This document shows, piece by piece, positions 1-8,874 of a stretch of 61,909 bases of DNA. Source of the DNA: Eggerthia catenaformis OT 569 = DSM 20559 (lineage in GTDB: Bacteria > Bacillota_I > Bacilli_A > Erysipelotrichales > Coprobacillaceae). The notes beneath the pieces were generated by a model. It saw only the letters and a list, made by a program, of their open reading frames with translations. It was not told the DNA's origin and ran no database searches. The number at the start of each line of letters is the position of its first letter. The stretch's first letter is position 1. The position numbers were made by a program, and so were the translations under genes. The stretch is taken from NCBI RefSeq assembly GCF_000340375.1, contig NZ_KB446650.1, positions 20,163 through 82,071 on the forward strand. The letters run 5' to 3'.

Positions 1-229
1 TACATTCCACTTTGGTTATATTCTATATGAGTTTCATTATCTTGTATTTCCTGATAAAGGAATTATTTACATTCCACTTTGGTTATATTCTATATTCAAT
101 TCTCTAGAGTTAGAGAATGTCAAGAGAATTAATTTACATTCCACTTTGGTTATATTCTATATAATGTCTTATGCAATTCTATGCTCTTAACTGAAGGAAT
201 TTACATTCCACTTTGGTTATATTCTATAT
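1..229 (-). CRISPR. CRISPR array, type I-B, partial at the left edge
   Basis: Four copies of a 30-base repeat are visible at 1-28 (first two bases cut off by the window), 66-95, 133-162 and 200-229. On the plus strand the unit begins TTTACATTCC and ends TTCTATAT, and the copies are identical where complete. The three spacers (29-65, 96-132, 163-199) are each exactly 37 bases and unlike each other. The array lies just downstream of cas2, so it is most likely transcribed on the minus strand, with the copy at 200-229 nearest the leader. On that strand the repeat ends in GGAATGTAAA, similar to type I-B repeats, where Cas6 leaves an 8-base 5' handle. The array runs past the window start, so its full length is unknown. 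Confidence 0.97.
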
Positions 230-407
230 GCGTTACCTCTATAACTCAACAATTTCAATACTTTTATCACCTTGTTTTGTCGATATCAAATTTTAGCACT
301 ATTTTACTTTGAAAAATATTCTTTTATACAATTATAATCTCATTTTTTGCCTTTAATTTCAACATTTGTCTAATCTCCATCTTTTATATGACATCTATAG
401 TCGACAA
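230..407 (-). promoter_or_regulatory. CRISPR leader
   Basis: A very AT-rich stretch without an ORF lies between the cas2 stop and the leader-proximal repeat. Leaders sit on the cas side of the array and hold the array promoter and the spacer-integration signal. I assign it by position and composition. I did not identify a specific promoter or integration-host-factor site. Confidence 0.6.
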
Positions 408-683
408 TTATATAAATAACGGATCATCAATCTCTTTCCCCAATATTTCCTTATCTAGCCACCTTTCATGTCTGCTCTTAAAGATAATAACAGAATCTAA
501 TTCGTTGTCAATCTCATTTTCAATCTCTTTTTCCAACTTAAATAGGTTTGCCTTCGTTATCTCTCCTTCAAAAACAGAATTTTGTACATGTACAAGATAC
601 TGCTTACATAATTTAAAAACATTATTCCAACGTTTTCTTCCCATATCTTCCTTAGCAATATCATAAACTAAAATAGCATACAT
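408..683 (-). CDS. cas2: Cas2, CRISPR adaptation nuclease-fold protein
   Basis: Cas2 dimers bridge two Cas1 dimers in the complex that inserts new spacers. The 91-residue protein starts MYAILVYDIA, with the conserved Asp of beta-strand 1 (YDIAKE), and has the ferredoxin-like layout with the VQNSVFEGE strand typical of the family. A longer frame from 725 exists, but the ATG at 683 follows a GGTGG ribosome site and gives the usual Cas2 length. The gene starts one base after the cas1 stop codon, so the two are translationally linked. It is the last cas gene before the leader and array. Confidence 0.95.
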   Translation of the reverse strand: MYAILVYDIAKEDMGRKRWNNVFKLCKQYLVHVQNSVFEGEITKANLFKLEKEIENEIDNELDSVIIFKSRHERWLDKEILGKEIDDPLFI

Positions 684-684
684 A

Positions 685-1689
685 TTACCACCATATAACG
701 AATGACTCGTATTCCTTTTCTCCATATAAATGTTTTATCAGTTTATAACACTCTAATCTTATTAAATATCTGTAACTAACATCCTTATCTAAATCACGAT
801 GATGTATTGTTTGTTTAAGTTTCTTATCAAATTCAGAAAGAACTATTTTTGAGCCTTTTTCTTCTAAATGTAAGTATTCTAAACCTTGTGTAAAATGTTT
901 TTCTTGAATTTGATTTCTATTCAATAGAGAAAAAATCAAACGATCAGCTATTAAAGGTTTGAATATCTCAGAAATATCAAGACTTAATGAAAACCTGCTA
1001 GTACCAGGTTCATGCAGATAACTAATCGTTGGATCTAACTGAGTTTTATATATCTCACTTAATACAGTAGTATAAACCAAACTATTTATAAATGATATTA
1101 ATGTATTAATCATATTATCAGGAGGTCGTTTTACCCTTTTAATAAAATCTATTTCCTGATCAATAAGCACATTCCACGCTTTATAATAAATTTTATGTAT
1201 ATTACCTTCAACACCCATTAGTTGATGTATTTCTTTACATGCATCAATTTGTTTAATTAATTTCTGTACTTCTTTCATTTCTACAGAAACATCTTTACCA
1301 CGTCCATTATAATACCTTAAATTTCTATAAATATTGTTAGCTGCCGAACTAACAAATTGCTTTGCTATTTTCATACGTTTTGTATTGTTCGAGTAATAAG
1401 AAACTTGCTTTACCAATAATTTTCCTGAAATTTTTGATTTTCTTGGAATTAAGCTTGCAGTATAATAGCTATAATAATTGAAAAAATGTAATAAAACATC
1501 ATTTTGGGAAAGAAAATTTACAAGCTTTGAATTAATAATATTCTCCCCAAACAAATAAATCTCTGAAATATTATTAATGGGAATTGCTCTCTTTACTCCT
1601 TCATCATTTATGAATAGCAAAGTATTATCATTTCTTTTTAACTCACCACTCTGGTAAATATATAAACTATTCTTCATACACTTTTCCAT
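685..1689 (-). CDS. cas1: Cas1, CRISPR integrase
   Basis: Cas1 is the metal-dependent integrase that joins protospacers to the leader end of the array. The 334-residue length is normal for type I-B. An N-terminal beta domain (LYIYQSGELKRNDNTLLF) is followed by the helical catalytic domain. The metal ligands are visible: Glu in MGVEGNIHK, His in YLHEPGTSRF and Asp in SLSLDISEIF. It lies between cas4 (3-base gap) and cas2. Nothing suggests damage, so spacer acquisition could still work although cas8b upstream is frameshifted. Confidence 0.97.
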   Translation of the reverse strand: MEKCMKNSLYIYQSGELKRNDNTLLFINDEGVKRAIPINNISEIYLFGENIINSKLVNFLSQNDVLLHFFNYYSYYTASLIPRKSKISGKLLVKQVSYYSNNTKRMKIAKQFVSSAANNIYRNLRYYNGRGKDVSVEMKEVQKLIKQIDACKEIHQLMGVEGNIHKIYYKAWNVLIDQEIDFIKRVKRPPDNMINTLISFINSLVYTTVLSEIYKTQLDPTISYLHEPGTSRFSLSLDISEIFKPLIADRLIFSLLNRNQIQEKHFTQGLEYLHLEEKGSKIVLSEFDKKLKQTIHHRDLDKDVSYRYLIRLECYKLIKHLYGEKEYESFVIWW

Positions 1690-1692
1690 CCT

Positions 1693-2190
1693 TTAAATAA
1701 AGCAAAGATCATAATATGCACAAATTAAGCATTTTTTGCTTTTCTTAATACTAGGAGACAGTTCTTCATTTAAGATCTTTTTTATATTTCCAATAACATC
1801 ATCAAGTTTCATTTCATCCTCCTCAGAAAGAATAATTTCTATATTCTTTTTCAATAGAGGATAATCTATCTTAGCAGTTATTCCATTAACACCTTTTTTC
1901 TTTAAATAATAGAGATAGTATTTTACTTGCCATATGGATGCATCTTCTATCTTTCTACTCTTTTTTATTTCATGTATAATCCCTGACCTCTTTACGAAAT
2001 CCAAATTTATTTCATTATTAATAGAAATATGTTTACGCTCATGAGAATATGTCATCTCGTCTAAAGTCTTTCCTATCTGAACATTTTCATTTTCTGATTC
2101 CATTGATATTCCATTAATAGAAAGCCATAGTTTCTTCTTACAAACAAAATAATAATAAATCATTAATCCAGTAATCTTATCTTCTACCAA
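1693..2190 (-). CDS. cas4: Cas4, PAM-selecting exonuclease
   Basis: Cas4 is a RecB-family nuclease with an iron-sulfur cluster that trims and orients prespacers by their PAM before Cas1-Cas2 integration. At 165 residues it has the expected size. An N-terminal cysteine (FVCKKKLWLS) and a C-terminal cluster (KKCLICAYYDLCFI, three cysteines) would hold the Fe-S cluster. RecB-type residues occur between them (an Asp near GITAKIDYPLLKK). The start overlaps the end of cas3 by 7 bases. Confidence 0.94.
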   Translation of the reverse strand: MVEDKITGLMIYYYFVCKKKLWLSINGISMESENENVQIGKTLDEMTYSHERKHISINNEINLDFVKRSGIIHEIKKSRKIEDASIWQVKYYLYYLKKKGVNGITAKIDYPLLKKNIEIILSEEDEMKLDDVIGNIKKILNEELSPSIKKSKKCLICAYYDLCFI

Positions 2191-4493
2191 AATATTGCTT
2201 CTTCCTCCATACCTTTCTTACAATAAAAACCAATATCACTATTGTACCCATAATCATTTTTTGTTACTTTGATTTTTTCTTTACCGTTTAAAATAAATAA
2301 GTTTCCATCTACTTTATAGGCTTCAACAGGTAAAGTAAAATCTATAATTTGATCCTTTAATTCTATGAGTTTAAGTCTTAACATAGATTTCTCCTTTTTA
2401 CTATCAGATAATCTTAACTTACTATGAATCGCTTTGATTTCATCAATTATCTCCTTAAAAAATTCATATTTTTCGCAATACATTTCATTAGGTATTGCAC
2501 TAACTGACAATATATTTCTAAACTTTTCCTGGAATTCACTATTTTCTAAGTCCATTGGTGTTATATTTGCAAGACGTTTGTATCGCTCATTATAATCATT
2601 TATATATGAAGCATATAATATCCCTTTTTCTATATCTCTAATTCTTTCTGTAGTATAAAATTCATTTATCATAAATACTTTATCATTTTCACTCATATCG
2701 AAGTCTTTGCTGTTTTCTTTCCAATTATGTAATGCTTCTATTCCTAGGCTATATAATGAATTATAAATAAAACCATTTCTTCTTGTTCCTAAGCAAGCTT
2801 TCTTTTTACATAAAAGACTTGGCTCAATCTTTTCATAGACATAAATATTGTAGTCTTTTGCGTATTTTAACCCTTTTCTATTGCATCTACCCATTCTTTG
2901 AAACAATCCGCTCAAGTCAGAAAATTCAGTAAATAAAAAATCAAAATCTATATCCAAACTGGCTTCCACTACCTGAGTTGCAATCCATATAATATGCTTT
3001 TTTAATCCACTATCTCCATCTTTTGAAATTTCTTTTTCAAGTTTTTTACGATCTTTAACCGTAAACTTTGAATGAAGCATTTTTACCTGATCCTTATCTA
3101 TTTCAGATATAATCTGTGAATATATTTTTTGAGCCTTAGTTACTGTATTCACAACAATTAATATTTTAAGGCTATCAGCAAATTCATTTTTGTAATAAAA
3201 ACCAATTATATCCTCTGCATTTAAATAATTATCACACACTTTTACTTTATGTCGAATTCTTTCATTAAGAAATTGTTTTTCCTCTATTGTGATTTCTTTC
3301 TTAATTTTATTCCCTTCATTATCAAGCCCTATATTTAGCCAATCTCTAATTATTGGTGCTAAAGTTGCAGTAGTAATTGCAAATTTTCCTCCAGCATCAT
3401 TTATCACTTGCAAACCATAAATAATTGCGGCAAGTATATCCGGAGAATATGCTTGTATTTCATCCATTATAATCTTAGAATAACTAAATGTTGCCAAATC
3501 TGTTTCATATCCGGGGAATTTAAATACAAACCTAAATATTTGATCCGGTGTACAAATTGTTAAAGGATATGCTTTATTCCTTGTTTTCTCATAGTAATCC
3601 CAGAATGAAGTCATATCATCTAAATTTTTATCTCCAATATAAATACTTTGTGTTTCACCATGTAACAACCCAACATAATCTCTATAGTCATCACAATAAA
3701 AATCGCATCTGATTCTATCATACATAGCATTTATTGCAGTTCTAACAGGTAATACATAAAAGCCTTTGTTATCTCCTTGCCACAATAATGATGCTTCTGT
3801 TTTTCCAAGACCTGTTGATCCAACTAAGATCAGATTACTATTTGTATGCTTTCTAGCAAAATATTGCATATCATTCCATATATAACCTTTTTTATCAAGA
3901 CGTTTTAATAAATTATTATTAGGAATCTCTACGGGCAAATGAGCACTTGCAGCATAATCACATTTATGAAAAAAGCCTTTAAGAATAGCTTCTCTTAACT
4001 CAGGCGTATTACATAATTTTTCTAGATTCTCTCGCTTTCGAGTATTTGGCAATTTACAATTTAAATCAGAATTATTTATAAAAGTATCAGTATACTGTAT
4101 TTGTAGCAGATCTTTTCTTGTCAGTTCAAGAAAGTTATTAACATAATGATGATGATTAAGAACAATATTAAATATCAGATTATGATCAAGCCTATCAGGA
4201 ATCCTATCGATGTTATTGAACACATATAAAAAAGACAAAATATTATGCCCAACTTCTTTCGTATTATCAAACTTGATTCTACCATCACTAATAACTCTTT
4301 GCTGAAAGTTTTTATTCATTTTACCAATATCATGATACACACAACAATACTCAAGAAGCTCAAATTCATCATCACTTAAATAACACCGTAAATCATCCAA
4401 ACAACAAAGCAATTGATATGTATGCTCATATAATGATTCATCTGGCTTTGCTAAAAAATCATTATAATAATCTGGAATTAATTCTTTTTTCAT
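2184..4493 (-). CDS. cas3: Cas3, HD nuclease-helicase of type I CRISPR
   Basis: Cas3 is recruited by target-bound Cascade and degrades the invading DNA. The 769-residue protein has an N-terminal HD nuclease domain (VYHDIGKMNKNF, with upstream YEHTYQ and the later LNHHHY histidines). The superfamily 2 helicase follows: Walker A GSTGLGKTEAS, a DExH-like box MDEIQAYSP and motif VI QRMGRCNRKG. It is in frame over its whole length. The start is 8 bases after the cas5 stop, in the middle of the cas operon. Confidence 0.96.
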   Translation of the reverse strand: MKKELIPDYYNDFLAKPDESLYEHTYQLLCCLDDLRCYLSDDEFELLEYCCVYHDIGKMNKNFQQRVISDGRIKFDNTKEVGHNILSFLYVFNNIDRIPDRLDHNLIFNIVLNHHHYVNNFLELTRKDLLQIQYTDTFINNSDLNCKLPNTRKRENLEKLCNTPELREAILKGFFHKCDYAASAHLPVEIPNNNLLKRLDKKGYIWNDMQYFARKHTNSNLILVGSTGLGKTEASLLWQGDNKGFYVLPVRTAINAMYDRIRCDFYCDDYRDYVGLLHGETQSIYIGDKNLDDMTSFWDYYEKTRNKAYPLTICTPDQIFRFVFKFPGYETDLATFSYSKIIMDEIQAYSPDILAAIIYGLQVINDAGGKFAITTATLAPIIRDWLNIGLDNEGNKIKKEITIEEKQFLNERIRHKVKVCDNYLNAEDIIGFYYKNEFADSLKILIVVNTVTKAQKIYSQIISEIDKDQVKMLHSKFTVKDRKKLEKEISKDGDSGLKKHIIWIATQVVEASLDIDFDFLFTEFSDLSGLFQRMGRCNRKGLKYAKDYNIYVYEKIEPSLLCKKKACLGTRRNGFIYNSLYSLGIEALHNWKENSKDFDMSENDKVFMINEFYTTERIRDIEKGILYASYINDYNERYKRLANITPMDLENSEFQEKFRNILSVSAIPNEMYCEKYEFFKEIIDEIKAIHSKLRLSDSKKEKSMLRLKLIELKDQIIDFTLPVEAYKVDGNLFILNGKEKIKVTKNDYGYNSDIGFYCKKGMEEEAIFW

Positions 4494-4501
4494 ATTTGTA
4501 C

Positions 4502-5605
4502 CTAATTAAAATCCACAAGATATCCACCATCTTGATCAAAACCAATATTTATACTATCACTATCAATCATAAAACTTGAAGAATATAAACAAGGAATTCT
4601 ATTAAATACACGTGCATCATCTTTTATAGAATAATCTTTTGCAATGTAATAAATAGTTCCATCCACATTACTTCCATCAGCATTTATTTCTCTCCTATCT
4701 ATTTCTAAATGCTGGTAAAACTGAGTCTCATTAACTCTGTCAGCATTAATAAACATTGAATAGTTATTGGGGAGCATATGCTCTTCTTTCACGCTATCTA
4801 CTACTTCACAATATTCCATTTCTATTAGTTCAATAAAATCTTCACTTCTTCCTAAAGAGACAAAATCATATTTGTGATACATTATATCATTAAGAACTTT
4901 TTCATCTGACTTAATATGAATCACAAGTTCTACATCATATAATACTTCTTGATATTGGGGGCCTTTAACTAAAATTTTGAAATGATTATACGGATCGTCA
5001 TATTCCTTCTTTTTCTTATCTTCAAAGTCAGATTTAAGCTTTTTGATTTTCTTTTCTCCTTCATCAACTATTGCTTTTACATCATTCCACTGCTCACTAT
5101 TCTTTTCAAATGCCTTTTGTTTGTTCTTTAACTCTTTCTTCTCTAATTTCCATTTTTCTTCAGCAGATTTAATTGTATTCTTGTTAAAATCCTCTAACTC
5201 TTTACCCTTCTTTTTAAGCAGTTTATATAAATCTAACAGTTCCCTGCTTTTAACTTCTATCGTTCGTTCTTCAGAAAAGCTATTACCTGTCGCATTTAAA
5301 CTCTTTGCAACTTCTATATATCCTGTATTTAGTCTATTAGGGTCTTTCAGCCAAATAAGAATTCCCCTATCATCTTCTGTTCGATTCAGTAACCCATGAT
5401 TTACATATATTTCCTTTTGTAATGCACTATATTTCCCCTGAATCGATATTTCCATAGGATGATATTCAGTATAACCACAGGCATTATGTAAAGCTCCAAT
5501 AACTGTAGAATAGTTAGGAAGAGGGTATGTCATTCTATTATTTACCGTTCCCTCACAACTATATGAAGCCTTATTTTGTGTTAATTTAATTCGCAGAGCT
5601 TTCAT
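4502..5605 (-). CDS. cas5: Cas5, type I-B, with a coiled-coil insertion
   Basis: Cas5 caps the 5' handle of the crRNA in the type I-B Cascade. The N-terminus (MKALRIKLTQNKASYSCEG, then MTYPLPNYSTVIGALHNACG) is typical of the Cas5t group, as is a C-terminal RAMP half. At 367 residues it is about 120 longer than usual. The extra length is a Lys/Glu-rich, probably coiled-coil segment at about residues 110-205, rich in KKKGKELEDF- and EKKIKKLKSDFEDK-like sequence. It starts inside the end of cas7 (20-base overlap), so the two are translationally coupled. No frameshift is seen. Confidence 0.92.
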   Translation of the reverse strand: MKALRIKLTQNKASYSCEGTVNNRMTYPLPNYSTVIGALHNACGYTEYHPMEISIQGKYSALQKEIYVNHGLLNRTEDDRGILIWLKDPNRLNTGYIEVAKSLNATGNSFSEERTIEVKSRELLDLYKLLKKKGKELEDFNKNTIKSAEEKWKLEKKELKNKQKAFEKNSEQWNDVKAIVDEGEKKIKKLKSDFEDKKKKEYDDPYNHFKILVKGPQYQEVLYDVELVIHIKSDEKVLNDIMYHKYDFVSLGRSEDFIELIEMEYCEVVDSVKEEHMLPNNYSMFINADRVNETQFYQHLEIDRREINADGSNVDGTIYYIAKDYSIKDDARVFNRIPCLYSSSFMIDSDSINIGFDQDGGYLVDFN

Positions 5606-6479
5606 AATAAGCTCTCACTTCTTTATTTAAATCTTCAAAAAACTGCTCTATAGATACAGGATTTAATTCAGCTTTTATCTCTTCTTCATTTTCAAAATTA
5701 TATCCATCTAACAGTCCTACATGATAGCCTTCATTAATCTTCTTCTTTAAATCATTACCTATTTTAAGACTTAAATTATCCATTTGTACGACATTTTCAA
5801 AATAATGTGTTTTTCGCTTTCCGATACCACCCACAATAAATACTGGTTCTGCATTATCCATATTACCTTTAACTATCAATGATAATGATTTAACTGCGTC
5901 TAGCAATGCCTGTACTCTAAATATTTTTTCCTCTTTATCAGCTTGCTGTTCATAATTCTCATCAACGCCAATCTTATCCAAGTCTATAGTAATACTATAT
6001 CGTTTTAATGATTTATCATATTCATATTGATATGGCATAAGTCCTGCCTCTTTTGCTTTATCCTGTAAATTTATTTTATTTTCTTTTGCATATGCCTGTG
6101 CAAGATACAGGTTATTATGAAAGCGTGTTTCATTAATAAATGAATGAAAGGAAACAGCATCCGTTAAATAGAAAGAACTCTTTCTGATTTTTGTATTATC
6201 AGAAGTATTCATATATCCGCCTTCAAGAGCACGATTAGTGCTTGCATTTATATCCTGAGATACTGCTTTTTGATTTACTGATTTATCTACTTGAACCTTT
6301 AAATCATCATATAATCCACTTTGAACCATAATCGCATTTTTTAAGCTTTCTCTTGACCTAATAGCGTAAGATTTTCCATTACGATAAACTTTCTGTATAC
6401 TCCCAATATTTCCTAATCCTTCTCCGTAATTAGAAGTCATATTCGCAACTACTGTCAATGTTAGTGCCTTATTATTCAT
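5586..6479 (-). CDS. cas7: Cas7, type I-B Cascade backbone (DevR/Cst2 family)
   Basis: Cas7 forms the helical filament that holds the crRNA spacer. The protein reads MNNKALTLTVVANMTSNYGE, then a glycine-rich stretch and an RSRESLKNAIM segment, as in the DevR/Cst2 subgroup of type I-B. A longer frame starts at 6527. The ATG at 6479 is preferred because an AGGAGG site precedes it and it gives a canonical N-terminus of 297 residues. It begins just after the cas8b stop and overlaps cas5. Confidence 0.94.
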   Translation of the reverse strand: MNNKALTLTVVANMTSNYGEGLGNIGSIQKVYRNGKSYAIRSRESLKNAIMVQSGLYDDLKVQVDKSVNQKAVSQDINASTNRALEGGYMNTSDNTKIRKSSFYLTDAVSFHSFINETRFHNNLYLAQAYAKENKINLQDKAKEAGLMPYQYEYDKSLKRYSITIDLDKIGVDENYEQQADKEEKIFRVQALLDAVKSLSLIVKGNMDNAEPVFIVGGIGKRKTHYFENVVQMDNLSLKIGNDLKKKINEGYHVGLLDGYNFENEEEIKAELNPVSIEQFFEDLNKEVRAYYESSAN

Positions 6480-6480
6480 A

Positions 6481-7940
6481 CTACTCTTCCTCCTGATTTT
6501 TTTTAGAATTTTCTTGATTATAATCACCTAATGAGTTGATAAATTCATACGCAAGGTTTTTATTCCCTTCAAAATCTTTTATTAGGTCATGTAAAAAACC
6601 AAAACTCATTTGCGTGTAAGATGATAGCTGTAGCATAATCTCAATAAAGCGATCATAATCCTTTGCAACAATACAGCTCGCTAATTTCTGTCTATAACTG
6701 TTTGTTTTATTAGTCAATTTTTTTGACTTGAAATAACTTGTTACTTCTTTTGCTGATGCATATGCACCTCTTAAGCCTTTTTCATTTACCATGTTTTCCT
6801 CCAAATTCATAATATACTTATATAAGATAATATTTATTCTGATCAGCTGACTTATGCAAAATGCCCATCTTTTACCTTCCCGGTTTGTGCTTTCCTGCTT
6901 AAAAATACTTTCTATTGTGTCGTCCAATAATATATCATTTAAAATTGACTTTGTTACAATTTTTGTCATATCCATATAATAATTGTCAGTTATCCTTATC
7001 CTAATTTTAAGCAATTTTTCTAGATTGCTTAACCATTCAGTCATAATTCTGCCATCGGTAAGTTTCATGAATATTTCTATTGCTTTCTTTCTTATCATCA
7101 CTGTTTCATAATAATCATTGTCAATTCTTTTTAATATTATCTCAACATCTTGTCTAATAAACTTACTGCTTTTTAAGTAAGTATAAAATATCGTATTCCA
7201 AGAAGCACTTTTATCAGCAATATTATCATAATACTCTTTAACTTTATCGTTAGTTTCAATAAGATTTTTTATAGAACTATTATTATTTACAAATATCGCT
7301 TCTTTTCCTTTGGAAAAAGCAAATGGAATAAAATCAAATTCTATATAATCTACCGACACTGCTGCATGCTCATTAAAATTAAAACCGAGAGATCTCGTTT
7401 TTCTTCCTTTATCTACATAAAATCCTAGCAGTCTACATCTTTTTTGATGTTCTTTAGCGAAGTAAGAAATTTGTTCAAACTTACTATAACCATTCTTAGA
7501 ATTGATAAAAGTATTTAATATTATTTCAAAACGATTACTCTCTATTCTTCTTTTTATGTCTTCTAAAGTAAGATTACCATATTTTACACTTTTAAAAACT
7601 TTCTTCATTATACCATTAGCTGTAAATTTTTCATTAATACTTTTTTTATCTTCTTCAGATATTTGAGATTTATTATATAAATCAACTAATTTACAATGAT
7701 GCATCAAATGAACAAACCAATTTTCCACAAACAATAAATATTTTTCTTTTATTTCATCATTCGTTAAATCTATATCTTTAAAGTTATAAAATAATTTTCT
7801 TTTCTCTTTATGATATTCTGTACCATAAAAATCAAAAATCTAATCATGCCTAATGCTGTTGCAGAGAATCGCCAATCGGTTAGTTCTATACAATGATTAT
7901 AGGACTGACCATTTATCTCAAAATCATCTTCATAAATCAT
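6481..7940 (-). pseudogene. cas8b: cas8b (Cascade large subunit), frameshifted
   Basis: Cas8b recognises the PAM and starts target unwinding. The start ATG at 7940 overlaps the cas6 end by 11 bases and opens a frame reading DDFEINGQSYNHC, then LTDWRFSATALGMIRF, typical of Cas8b1/Cst1. That frame runs off into a stop soon after a run of five T (plus-strand AAAAA at 7834-7838). Adding one T restores IRFFDFYGTEYHKEKRKLF and continuity to the 417-residue downstream frame ending at 6481, for about 486 residues in all. It could be a real null, a slippage or phase-variable allele, or a sequencing error. Only about 35 N-terminal residues lie before the shift. Confidence 0.88.
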
Positions 7941-8670
7941 TTAAGGTCACCTCATTTTGAGTAATAATTTCAACCAATCCAAACCCGGAATTTTTCTTTG
8001 ATCCTATTCCGTTTTTCAAAATATGGTTAAGTATTTCTGCATCACCCTTTACTGCAAAAGTTCCTATAGTTGCCGGAATTTTTAATCCATAAGCTCTCAC
8101 TACAATTTTTCTTAAGTCATCAAAATGAAACATTAAACTTTTAATTTTTTCTTCGTGATAAGGTAGATCTTCTATCAATTTCCGCTCTAATTCACAAGCA
8201 AAATCATCATCACCAATGCTTACATACCAATCTTTACTATTATTTATATGCTTTTTTAAACAGATTGGTGACAAAACCTTAAAAATCGCAAAATTATCCT
8301 TTATAATTGTTTCTCTACTCATTTTGATGCTTTTAAGTTGCATTGAATTTCCGAGGCTTAAAGGAAATTCGATATTCTTCATCTCTAATAAACTAGAATA
8401 GTAAATGAGTGCAGTTTCAGGATCTGATATTTTTAATGTTATAACAAAAGTAGTATCATCAAGCTTAATAATATCTTTATTAAATTGAGGATTTTTAAAT
8501 CCAATTGACCACACTAAAGATTTTTTAATAGCTCCATTACTATACAATTCACTATAAAATATTCCATTTTGATATAATGAAATAGATTTTTTAAAAAAAC
8601 TGATAATCGTCCTTCGATAATCACTCTTAAAAACAGCTTCTTTCAACTGCATTTTTATGGTATACTTCAT
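7930..8670 (-). CDS. cas6: Cas6, pre-crRNA endoribonuclease
   Basis: Cas6 cuts the long CRISPR transcript within each repeat to make crRNAs. The 246-residue RAMP protein has the C-terminal glycine-rich loop GIGSKKNSGFGLVEI characteristic of Cas6. The start ATG at 8670 follows a TAGGAGG site. It is the first gene of the cas operon and overlaps cas8b at its end. Cas6 presumably remains functional, because the break is downstream. Confidence 0.95.
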   Translation of the reverse strand: MKYTIKMQLKEAVFKSDYRRTIISFFKKSISLYQNGIFYSELYSNGAIKKSLVWSIGFKNPQFNKDIIKLDDTTFVITLKISDPETALIYYSSLLEMKNIEFPLSLGNSMQLKSIKMSRETIIKDNFAIFKVLSPICLKKHINNSKDWYVSIGDDDFACELERKLIEDLPYHEEKIKSLMFHFDDLRKIVVRAYGLKIPATIGTFAVKGDAEILNHILKNGIGSKKNSGFGLVEIITQNEVTLNDL

Positions 8671-8699
8671 TTATTATCCTCCTAAATTTCTTTCTTATT

Positions 8700-8715
8700 T
8701 GTATATTATATCATA
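8700..8715 (-). promoter_or_regulatory. Likely promoter of the cas operon (extended -10)
   Basis: On the minus strand, 35-40 bases before the cas6 start, the sequence reads TGATATAAT (TATAAT at 8710-8705), an extended -10 box. No convincing -35 hexamer sits 16-18 bases upstream, which an extended -10 can tolerate. The region from here to the dusB terminator (8716-8849) holds no gene that I can support. Confidence 0.5.
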
Positions 8716-8849
8716 ATAGGAATAAAACGATTATTATTCTTTACTCCGATAAACAGCATAATGATATATTGATTATGATTAATTAAATTACATTAATTAT
8801 AACAAATATTTCTATAAATACCAAGCTGTCATAAGTCAGTTCTATTATT

Positions 8850-8874
8850 AAAAAAAGATGCATTATTGTGCATC
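8850..8874 (-). terminator. Rho-independent terminator of dusB, containing its stop codon
   Basis: On the minus strand GATGCA-CAATAA-TGCATC is followed by seven T (8856-8850). The TAA stop codon of dusB lies in the loop, so the last sense codons form part of the stem. Confidence 0.85.

Noticed and set aside
5043-5399. A 118-residue plus-strand ORF inside cas5
   Set aside because: It is the reverse of the Lys/Glu-rich segment, which gives a Ser/Phe-rich shadow. It has no ribosome site.
7841-7940. A separate small gene between cas6 and the 417-residue Cas8b frame
   Set aside because: Its sequence is the N-terminus of Cas8b, restored by a single base, so it is one broken gene and not two.
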